From a virus, in IMG/VR virus record IMGVR_UViG_3300042563_003224, positions 41,164 through 105,163 of that record: a DNA stretch of 64,000 nucleotides. The stretch is one strand, 5' to 3'. Made by a program: the position numbers and the translations under genes. The notes beneath the pieces were generated by a model. That model searched no databases. It was given only the letters and a program-made list of their open reading frames with translations, and was not told the DNA's origin. Every line of letters starts with the position of its first letter. Within the stretch, counting starts at the first letter, position 1. Shown here in pieces: positions 56,111 through 62,547 of this stretch.

Positions 56111-56410
56111 TTATATACTGATGCCAAAGCGCAACAATGTTGATTGTTCTCCTGTACCAATTATGCAGGCCATGGTATTGGTATATTCAATCAGAGTCCA
56201 GGTCTGAGTTTTGGGATTAACAAGCATGGTAAATTTGGTTTCGGCGCCCGAGCCGTTCCATTGCGGTTCTTCGCCGTAAGTCTTGGTTATTTGTTCTACA
56301 ATCATACTAAATGTACCACAAACAACTGGTTTGTTAAGTTGAACTATAGATTGGGCGTTTGCTACTGAGCCATACAAGCAGAATAGGAACGCCATTGCTA
56401 ATCTTCGCAT
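56111..56410 (-). CDS. small secreted protein
   Basis: 99 residues with signal peptide MRRLAMAFLFCLYGSVANAQ and two or three cysteines in the mature part. FTMLVNPKTQTWTLIEY has the appearance of a small beta domain. Pattern known from T4-like phages; no function. Confidence 0.5.
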   Translation of the reverse strand: MRRLAMAFLFCLYGSVANAQSIVQLNKPVVCGTFSMIVEQITKTYGEEPQWNGSGAETKFTMLVNPKTQTWTLIEYTNTMACIIGTGEQSTLLRFGISI

Positions 56411-56432
56411 ACTGGCTCCTTTATTATACTTA

Positions 56433-58529
56433 TTAAAAACGCATCATTCCCCGTATAAACCAATTGTTAGTGGCTATATCGTCTTTTTGCTGTCTACTTG
56501 CATACACACCAATCGATTGATCTCGTGCTGGACTAAAAGCAACTCCTACTTCGGTATTTCTATATCCGTTGCTGGTACTAGATACATCACCCGATACGGT
56601 AAACTCATCAATTGCTTTTGCTACACGCACACCTGCTTCGGCATAACCTGTGGAATTATTAACACCATCTATAGTTCTAGCACTTTGTATATCGCCTGAC
56701 TCAGTATAACCGTTTCTGCGTGAAGTACCAAAAGTGTAGCCCACATAAGGGCGTACTTCTGCGGATTCTACGGGCAAGGTTGGTACATATAATCTGTTGC
56801 TAATCCAGGTGTCTGTGCCATTGGTTGTGTATGCATTGTTGAACAATCCACCAACACTACGATTTGTGGCTATATTGTTTCTAGCATGACCCAAATTGGT
56901 TGCCAATATATGCCCGTCATCAAATGTATAGATGCTGTATAAACCTGCCGCAACTTTGCCTTGTGTGGTTGTGCTGTCAGTGCCGGTCATTGTGGTATTG
57001 AATTGACTGTATTGAGCACCAACACGCCAATTTGGTTCAACTTTAACATCGCCACCAATGTTGTACATGTTGCTGGCAGCACCATAGCCGTCGCCCGCGC
57101 CAGTTGTTTGTCTACCACCGCGAATAAAGAAACTCTTTTGACCATCTTCGCTTTTGTAAACATCCATACGGAACGGATCCATGTTTAAACTGCGATTAAT
57201 ACCTGTGTTAAGGACGGACAACTTGGCCTGTTGGTCAATACGACCACTGAAACTGTCATTGACCACTGCGGTATCCACATTGTTTTCTACCGTGACTATA
57301 CTGGTAGGAGCCGCATCAGTGAATGTAGTGGTACCATCACTCCATGTAGATGTGGTACGAACCCGAGTTGTCACTGTACGATCATATGGTGTTGTGGTAT
57401 TTGTAGTTGTTTCTCTACCAACAGTCTGTACTGTGGCAGTTTCACCCGGAGTATGATGCGCCAGGCTGGCAATGATGACCGGAAATGAGGTATTAATAGT
57501 TCGTGTGTCGGACACTGCAATGGTTGATGTTGCTGTGCTTACCACTGTAGGAGAACTACTACCGCCAGTTGCCGCCGCATCAGTTGCTGAACCAACATCA
57601 GTTAAAGTGCCGCCACCTGGAACAGAGCCTGCCGTGCCGCCACCTGCACCTCCGGTTATGGCATAGTTAGCCGCGCCAAAAGCGTTTGGTCCGAATATGT
57701 AAGCATACTGAAAGTTAACTATGTCACCAGGTGCTACATTGTTTACTAGAAAGCCAAGCCCGATTGTAACATCACCGCGACCGTAGTCTACGGTAACACC
57801 ACCTGATGTGTATGGACTGTACCCGTTGTAGTATATCACCGGGTTAGTGGTCCAATTGTTGGCGTCACCACCAATACCTGCGCCCACATTTGCGGCCGCA
57901 CTATACAGGCCCAGGGCATAACGACTGGTTGTGGCTTCAGCGAAGGCCACATTTGTGCGTGGGATGGCACCGTAGCCCAACACATTGTCTGTGGCACTGG
58001 TATCACCGGTCATGGGCATGGCGTCTGGATCAATGAAACGACCAAAGTACAATCTGCCTATAGCAACACTAGCGGTAATGCCGGTGTTGATGTTGATGTA
58101 GCGTTGACCGCTGGGTAAACTATAGTTATTTGTGATGGTGAAGTCGCTAGTAGAGGCACTCCATATGGCACCGGCGGCTGTGGGTGTTCCAACCCAGGCG
58201 CCGGTTGTGATACTTCTAGCACCATTATTGTTGTTTGTGTATGTACTAACTAGTGTTCCGCTACTGTCTTCTAAACGAACAGTAAAGCCTTCAAAAGGTG
58301 AACCGGGTGTTAGGTAGTCACCTTGACATGTATCGCACGGAAATGTACCGGTACCAGTGTTGTCGTACTGTAGACCGGGACGAGTACTACCACCTGAGCC
58401 CAAGGTACCAGTAGATAGGTTTACACCTGCACGAACATATTCGTTTTCAATTATGACATTTTGTGATATGGCTGTGGTGGCCACGAAGACAGAGAAGGCC
58501 GCGAGGGCCTTCGAAAAATAATAGCGCAT
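56433..58529 (-). CDS. large outer-membrane beta-barrel protein
   Basis: 698 residues. Signal peptide MRYYFSKALAAFSVFVATTAISQ; a long passenger-like region of T, G, A, N and S-rich strands (about residues 24-440); and a C-terminal ~250-residue barrel-like domain (RGGRQTTGAGDGYG, YRPYVGYTF-type strands) that ends in NNWFIRGMMRF, with the aromatic last residue needed for barrel assembly. It resembles autotransporter-type proteins. It is likely displayed on the infected cell. Function could be adhesion, receptor masking or superinfection exclusion. Confidence 0.75.
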   Translation of the reverse strand: MRYYFSKALAAFSVFVATTAISQNVIIENEYVRAGVNLSTGTLGSGGSTRPGLQYDNTGTGTFPCDTCQGDYLTPGSPFEGFTVRLEDSSGTLVSTYTNNNNGARSITTGAWVGTPTAAGAIWSASTSDFTITNNYSLPSGQRYININTGITASVAIGRLYFGRFIDPDAMPMTGDTSATDNVLGYGAIPRTNVAFAEATTSRYALGLYSAAANVGAGIGGDANNWTTNPVIYYNGYSPYTSGGVTVDYGRGDVTIGLGFLVNNVAPGDIVNFQYAYIFGPNAFGAANYAITGGAGGGTAGSVPGGGTLTDVGSATDAAATGGSSSPTVVSTATSTIAVSDTRTINTSFPVIIASLAHHTPGETATVQTVGRETTTNTTTPYDRTVTTRVRTTSTWSDGTTTFTDAAPTSIVTVENNVDTAVVNDSFSGRIDQQAKLSVLNTGINRSLNMDPFRMDVYKSEDGQKSFFIRGGRQTTGAGDGYGAASNMYNIGGDVKVEPNWRVGAQYSQFNTTMTGTDSTTTQGKVAAGLYSIYTFDDGHILATNLGHARNNIATNRSVGGLFNNAYTTNGTDTWISNRLYVPTLPVESAEVRPYVGYTFGTSRRNGYTESGDIQSARTIDGVNNSTGYAEAGVRVAKAIDEFTVSGDVSSTSNGYRNTEVGVAFSPARDQSIGVYASRQQKDDIATNNWFIRGMMRF

Positions 58530-58573
58530 TTTTAGTTCCTTGTTATTTTTATTATTGCTAATAAATGCGTAAG

Positions 58574-58580
58574 TATTTAC
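58574..58580 (-). promoter_or_regulatory. T4-late-like promoter box
   Basis: GTAAATA, upstream of the barrel protein gene (start 58529), with an AAGGAAC ribosome-binding site between. Confidence 0.45.
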
Positions 58581-58607
58581 GCTAACAAAGTCTAGAGATT
58601 TATTATG

Positions 58608-58766
58608 CTATTTGGATTTTTTTGATTTAGTAGTTTTGCCACGCACCTGTTTTTTTATTTCCTCTAAGATCTTTTCGCTGACTGGACTTGATCGGTGCGG
58701 ATGGGACACCGACCCTGTTGATGTGTGGGGCGGGTATTTTGGGGGCTTGTGTTTAAACCAACTCAT
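58608..58766 (-). CDS. small conserved phage protein (52 residues)
   Basis: MSWFKHKPPKYPPHTSTGSV..., then ILEEIKKQVRGKTTKSKKSK. The MSWFK.KP start is common in T4-like phages. Proline-rich then basic. Function unknown. Confidence 0.55.
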   Translation of the reverse strand: MSWFKHKPPKYPPHTSTGSVSHPHRSSPVSEKILEEIKKQVRGKTTKSKKSK

Positions 58767-58817
58767 ATTGTATATATATGTAGTTTAGTTTTCGAGAGAA
58801 TAATCTAAATATATTAT

Positions 58818-58958
58818 ATGAGTAGCTTTTTTGAAGACCTAAACGACATAGTTGCAGAAACACCAGTGGGTAAAGTATTGGGTGTTACTCTGTTGATTCT
58901 TGTTTTTGCCGGAGTCGTTGCACTTGGATTTGCCTACTGGTTTACCCACAGCCATTGA
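58818..58958 (+). CDS. small membrane protein (46 residues)
   Basis: MSSFFEDLNDIVAETPVGKV followed by a membrane segment (LGVTLLILVFAGVVALGFAYWF). A CTAAATA box at 58805-58811 precedes it. It is divergent from the gene at 58608-58766. Function unknown. Confidence 0.5.
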   Translation: MSSFFEDLNDIVAETPVGKVLGVTLLILVFAGVVALGFAYWFTHSH

Positions 58959-58959
58959 G

Positions 58960-59739
58960 TTATCTTCCTGAATATCGCTTGGGTTCAGCTTCTAGTTGTC
59001 GTTGACGATCTGTCTTGGGTATGATGCCGGTACCCAATTGTGGATATTTTTCGATCCTATCTTGTATAACTATGGCAAAGATCAAGCCAACAGCAGCCGC
59101 AACAACTATACAGGCTATGCCCCAGGCAGCATTGGCCCACACAGCATCCATACGTTGTCGTTTACGAACTGCTCTAACATGATCATCTTGCATTTGCTTG
59201 GCCACAAGTAGTTTTTGTTGCTTGCCCATGACCTTCATCATCTGTTCCACTTCGGTGTGTAGGGCACCCAGTTCTTTTGGACTTTGATAAACCATTACTT
59301 CACGCAATTCCACACCCATTTGTTCCAGTTGCTTACGCATAAGCACACGTTGTAAAGCACGTTTGCCCAGGCTAGCGTCACCTTGGTATATTTCATGTTG
59401 GTGGTGTTTTTCTTCTTCTTCAAAGACAGCCATGCACTTGTAATAGTTGTCATAGTAGGTGCCCAGGTGCTCACCAAGTTCTTGATAGATGCTTACAGTC
59501 TCACCATCACGTTTGTTCAGTTCAATTACACGATTCTTTTCTTTTACAAACTGGTTGCGTTGTTCAACTGTGGCAGTTTTACCCTTGGCCTCAAATGCGC
59601 CATGGAACTGTGCATCGAGATCCTTGAGCACATCCTTGACATCTCCCGCGGCACCTTTGATGTCTTTGTAAAGTTTGCAGCCGGCTTTGACTGCAGAAAC
59701 TGCACCATTGGCCAGTGCAAACAGGGTTAAGGGATCCAT
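58960..59739 (-). CDS. conserved coiled-coil membrane-anchored phage protein
   Basis: 259 residues. A long charged helical region (about residues 50-190) then one membrane segment (WGIACIVVAAAVGLIFAIVI, near residue 205) and a short tail. I recognise the type from cyanophage genomes, where it lies near structural genes. Function unknown. Overlaps the upstream gene by one base. Confidence 0.55.
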   Translation of the reverse strand: MDPLTLFALANGAVSAVKAGCKLYKDIKGAAGDVKDVLKDLDAQFHGAFEAKGKTATVEQRNQFVKEKNRVIELNKRDGETVSIYQELGEHLGTYYDNYYKCMAVFEEEEKHHQHEIYQGDASLGKRALQRVLMRKQLEQMGVELREVMVYQSPKELGALHTEVEQMMKVMGKQQKLLVAKQMQDDHVRAVRKRQRMDAVWANAAWGIACIVVAAAVGLIFAIVIQDRIEKYPQLGTGIIPKTDRQRQLEAEPKRYSGR

Positions 59740-60014
59740 TACTTAACCTCCTTCTTCAAGCGATACTCAACACAGATCAAGGTTCTGTTGTTGACATCTC
59801 CTATCCAGGCTGTTCTAACACATTCAGCTGTGCCAGAATTAAGCCGGACTTCTCGTTCTCGAGGGGGTAGCTCTCGTGCTACAGCAGATTTATCGTAGTG
59901 ATGTCGATCTCCGCCGTACAGGGGAGATGATACAGTGTGTTGAGATCGTGACAATCCCAGCAACAACAAAGTCGCCAGGACAAATACCTTGAAGTACTGT
60001 AGTATTATTGACAT
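59739..60014 (-). CDS. small secreted protein
   Basis: 91 residues with a signal-peptide-like start (VFVLATLLLLGLSRS), then RHHYDKSAVARELPPREREV and a two-cysteine C-terminal part (ECVRTAWIGDVNNRTLICVEYR). The last segment resembles phage-lysis-operon helper proteins only loosely. Function unknown. Confidence 0.45.
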   Translation of the reverse strand: MSIILQYFKVFVLATLLLLGLSRSQHTVSSPLYGGDRHHYDKSAVARELPPREREVRLNSGTAECVRTAWIGDVNNRTLICVEYRLKKEVK

Positions 60015-60069
60015 GATCCGATCCCACTTATCTCTATTTAAGTGGAAAACGGATAAAAATTATCTAGTG

Positions 60070-60375
60070 TTAGATACTTATTCTTTGTATAATTTCTTGG
60101 TAAAAAGTGTCTACTTCTCCGCCAAACTTACCAATTATGTGCGGAAAAAGATCGTTACAGATCTTGTAGTCTTTGATGTTATAAGCATCAACAAATGCTT
60201 GATGTAACTTGCAGTTGTGATCAAGTTGTGGTAATTCTGACAAGTTAATTCGATCCGCGGGAATAACACAATATGCATCTAAAGTTATGCCATCTTTCAC
60301 AATGGTTTCTAACTCCAACACAGTATGTTGTTTTCGTAATTCTTCTGCTACCACACGACTAAAAATTATTTGCAT
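60070..60375 (-). CDS. hypothetical phage protein
   Basis: 101 residues, soluble, alpha/beta, with QLDHNCKLHQAFVDAYNIKDYKICNDLF. The pattern is known to me from large environmental phages. Shares one base with the exonuclease gene upstream. Confidence 0.55.
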   Translation of the reverse strand: MQIIFSRVVAEELRKQHTVLELETIVKDGITLDAYCVIPADRINLSELPQLDHNCKLHQAFVDAYNIKDYKICNDLFPHIIGKFGGEVDTFYQEIIQRISI

Positions 60376-60905
60376 TATTGTTTTTGTATCCCTAGTTTAT
60401 TATATACCTGTTGTACCGCAGTGGCTTGGCTAACACAGTCTTCCAAGGCATTGTGTAGTCCTGCTTTGCCTTTGACTCTTGGATCTCCGTGTACTCCAAA
60501 TAGTGTACGACTGTCACGGATTTGCCAGTATTGCCAAGGAGTAGGCCACCCCATCTGTCTATACAAGTTTTCCAATATAGCAAAATCGAACAAAGGACCT
60601 TGAGCCCAAATATTGTTGGCGCCTACTAGAAATCTATTTAAGTCTCGATACAGGGTATCTAAACTAACACGCTCGTTTTCGCCCAGGGCTTCTTCACGGA
60701 TGTCATCGGCCTGGCTAATCCACCAAGCAAGAGTGTCTTCTTGCACTTCGCGACCCAGTGCTGTTTGTTCATCTACATCCACACGAAAGTAAATACCTGG
60801 TCCCGGGTCACTTAATGTATAAGGGTCAAACTTAATTGCACCCAGAGTAAGTATGACGCAATCTGGGCGAGTTCCTAGTGTTTCTAAATCAAGCATGATG
60901 TCCAT
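60375..60905 (-). CDS. DEDDh 3'-5' exonuclease
   Basis: 176 residues. MLDLETLG holds the first D-x-E, WAQGPLFDFAILENLY the middle Asp, and GLHNALEDC the H-x-x-x-x-D end. This is the exonuclease VIII/RNase T-like family seen in T4-like phages (dexA-like). It degrades single-stranded DNA or RNA 3' ends. It has a perfect promoter with the -10 box six bases before the ATG. Confidence 0.85.
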   Translation of the reverse strand: MDIMLDLETLGTRPDCVILTLGAIKFDPYTLSDPGPGIYFRVDVDEQTALGREVQEDTLAWWISQADDIREEALGENERVSLDTLYRDLNRFLVGANNIWAQGPLFDFAILENLYRQMGWPTPWQYWQIRDSRTLFGVHGDPRVKGKAGLHNALEDCVSQATAVQQVYNKLGIQKQ

Positions 60906-60911
60906 ACTTGT

Positions 60912-60940
60912 ATTATATGCTATTATTTACTTTGTGTCAA
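60912..60940 (-). promoter_or_regulatory. consensus sigma70-type promoter, leaderless geometry
   Basis: TTGACA, 17 bases, TATAAT, ACAAGT, ATG on the minus strand. The ten bases before the start match those of the UvdE gene. Confidence 0.8.
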
Positions 60941-61402
60941 GAGTTTTTGGCTTTCTGCGGCAACCACACGGCTACGCAGACCCGAACTGGAGAACGAATG
61001 ATCTCTGCCGTTGAACACTAGTTCAATCCCGCGCATTCCACATTCCTCCATGCCAGAGAAATTTATATGTTGATATTCCACACCCAAGATGCGTACATCC
61101 ACAGGCAAGATCAACAACAGGTCCCTAAGGTCCTGTTCAGTTTGATACACAACAACTTCGTCCACATAACGGCATGCGGCCAATTGTATTTGTCGTTCCA
61201 CAATACTTTGTACAGGTTTGTTTTTGGTATCCGGGCGATCGATTGTGGGATCTGTTTGCAAGCCACAAATTAGATAATCGCAATGATTCTTGGCTTCACT
61301 CAACATGGCAATATGTCCGGCATGGAGCATGTCGAATGTGCTGAATGTTATACCAATTTTTTTACCTGCGTCTTTGAGTTCTCTAATGTGATTGAATATC
61401 AT
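60923..61402 (-). CDS. cytidylyltransferase-like nucleotidyltransferase (TagD type)
   Basis: 159 residues. GITFSTFDMLHAGHIAML carries the H-x-G-H motif, and SFSSSGLRSR the second nucleotide-binding block. Activates a phospho-alcohol with CTP (glycerol-3-phosphate, or a heptose or other sugar phosphate). It may feed a surface polymer pathway with the dehydrogenase and glycosyltransferases. ATGA overlap with the ClpS gene upstream. Confidence 0.75.
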   Translation of the reverse strand: MIFNHIRELKDAGKKIGITFSTFDMLHAGHIAMLSEAKNHCDYLICGLQTDPTIDRPDTKNKPVQSIVERQIQLAACRYVDEVVVYQTEQDLRDLLLILPVDVRILGVEYQHINFSGMEECGMRGIELVFNGRDHSFSSSGLRSRVVAAESQKLLTQSK

Positions 61403-61710
61403 GTTTCTATTTCAAGTTTGACACTCAGCGGGAATCCGTGACTGCGAGCCAGCAAGGTGACTTCGACACCTTTTTGTTCTGCAATCTCATAGGGTAGTAC
61501 TGCTACCACCGCCGATCCTGCTTCGTGAATCTTTTCTGTGATTGCCACAGCGGCCGATTCATCATAGTAAAACATTATCTTTAATGTTTCCACAACAAAT
61601 TCCATGGTGGTTACTTCATCATTGATGTAGATCACTCTATATTGACTAGGTTCTTTGAGTTTAACCTTAGGAGCAATCTTTGGTTTATTTTTAGTTTCAG
61701 GTTCTGCCAT
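61399..61710 (-). CDS. clpS: ClpS-like adaptor
   Basis: 103 residues. A basic N-terminal extension (PKIAPKVKLK) is followed by the ClpS core: YRVIYINDEVTTMEFVVETL with the D-E pair that binds N-degrons, A...I..H..G.AVV, and a C-terminal SHGFPLSVKLE. It binds ClpA and delivers N-end-rule substrates. A late-like TTAAATA box lies seven bases upstream of the start. Confidence 0.88.
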   Translation of the reverse strand: MAEPETKNKPKIAPKVKLKEPSQYRVIYINDEVTTMEFVVETLKIMFYYDESAAVAITEKIHEAGSAVVAVLPYEIAEQKGVEVTLLARSHGFPLSVKLEIET

Positions 61711-61717
61711 AGTATAG

Positions 61718-61724
61718 TATTTAA
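61718..61724 (-). promoter_or_regulatory. T4-late-like promoter box
   Basis: TTAAATACTATACT then ATG at 61710; seven bases between box and start codon, the same layout as at 23032. Confidence 0.5.
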
Positions 61725-61761
61725 CACAAGGGTGGATGAGTCCACCCTTGCTTAGATTATA

Positions 61762-62205
61762 TTACTTTGTGAAAGTAATTGCAATCTTTTTGGGCTTGTC
61801 TTCTTCAGGCACTAGTTGTTCTAGTGCAATAGAAAGAATACCGTTTTTAACAGTGGCCCCACAAACTTCAATATGTTCTGCCAATGGAAATGTGCGAGCA
61901 AAATTGCGGGCACTAATACCTTTGTGTAGGTATTCAACTTCTGTTTCGTCTTTGGCTTTGTCGCCACGGACTGTCAAGATGTTGTCCTTTAGTTCTACAT
62001 CAATTTCGCTGTCAGCAAAGCCAGCAACTGCCAACTCAATCACATAGTGTGTGTCGTCAATTTTGATTACATTATGTGGGGGATAGTTGCCATCGCTTTT
62101 GCTGTTGGCAAAAGTGCGATTTAACTGTGCAAACAATTGGTCAAAGCCAATGGCATGACGGTGTAGGCTAGGTAAATCGAGGGTGTGAAGTGTGAATTGT
62201 GTCAT
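61762..62205 (-). CDS. Hsp20 small heat-shock protein (IbpA-like)
   Basis: 147 residues. GFDQLFAQLNRTF, YPPHNVIKIDDTHYVIELAVAGF and a final IAITF are typical of the IbpA branch, with the alpha-crystallin domain at residues ~40-130 and a C-terminal I-x-I-type motif. It holds unfolding proteins. Cyanophages carry similar genes. It has a good ribosome-binding site (AAAGGAG). Confidence 0.9.
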   Translation of the reverse strand: MTQFTLHTLDLPSLHRHAIGFDQLFAQLNRTFANSKSDGNYPPHNVIKIDDTHYVIELAVAGFADSEIDVELKDNILTVRGDKAKDETEVEYLHKGISARNFARTFPLAEHIEVCGATVKNGILSIALEQLVPEEDKPKKIAITFTK

Positions 62206-62272
62206 GTTGTTTCTCCTTTAATAAGCAAGTTATGACTTTTGTAATGTAGCCCCATAATGGGCGCTACATGTT

Positions 62273-62279
62273 TATTTAT
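62273..62279 (-). promoter_or_regulatory. T4-late-like promoter box
   Basis: ATAAATA, about 67 bases upstream of the Hsp20 start. Confidence 0.45.
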
Positions 62280-62296
62280 TATACAGAAAAAATTAT

Positions 62297-62536
62297 TTAA
62301 TACAACTTTTTTGGTAATTCTTGGTCACGCAACTTTTTACGCCAACGGGCCTGTGCCGCACCTCGTTTGCGTTTGCGTTCGGTTGTGGGTTTTTCAAAAT
62401 GTTGGCGTTCTTTTATTTCTTCAAGTAGTCCCGACTCTTGGATTTTTTTCTTGAATTTGCGTAGAGCTTTATCCACTTGATCATTTTGAACAATTACGCT
62501 ACATCCGCGAATTGGTTTTGGTTTGTAATATGACAT
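62297..62536 (-). CDS. rpsU: ribosomal protein bS21
   Basis: 79 residues. RGCSVIVQNDQVDKALRKFKKKIQESGLLEEIKERQHFEKPTTERKRK is the bS21 fold, with its very basic C-terminal tail. bS21 sits at the 30S platform next to the anti-Shine-Dalgarno region and helps choose initiation sites. A late-like box is four bases before the start, so it is probably made late. Confidence 0.93.
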   Translation of the reverse strand: MSYYKPKPIRGCSVIVQNDQVDKALRKFKKKIQESGLLEEIKERQHFEKPTTERKRKRGAAQARWRKKLRDQELPKKLY

Positions 62537-62540
62537 GTAC

Positions 62541-62547
62541 TATTTAC
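62541..62547 (-). promoter_or_regulatory. T4-late-like promoter box
   Basis: GTAAATA, four bases before the bS21 start at 62536. Confidence 0.5.
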
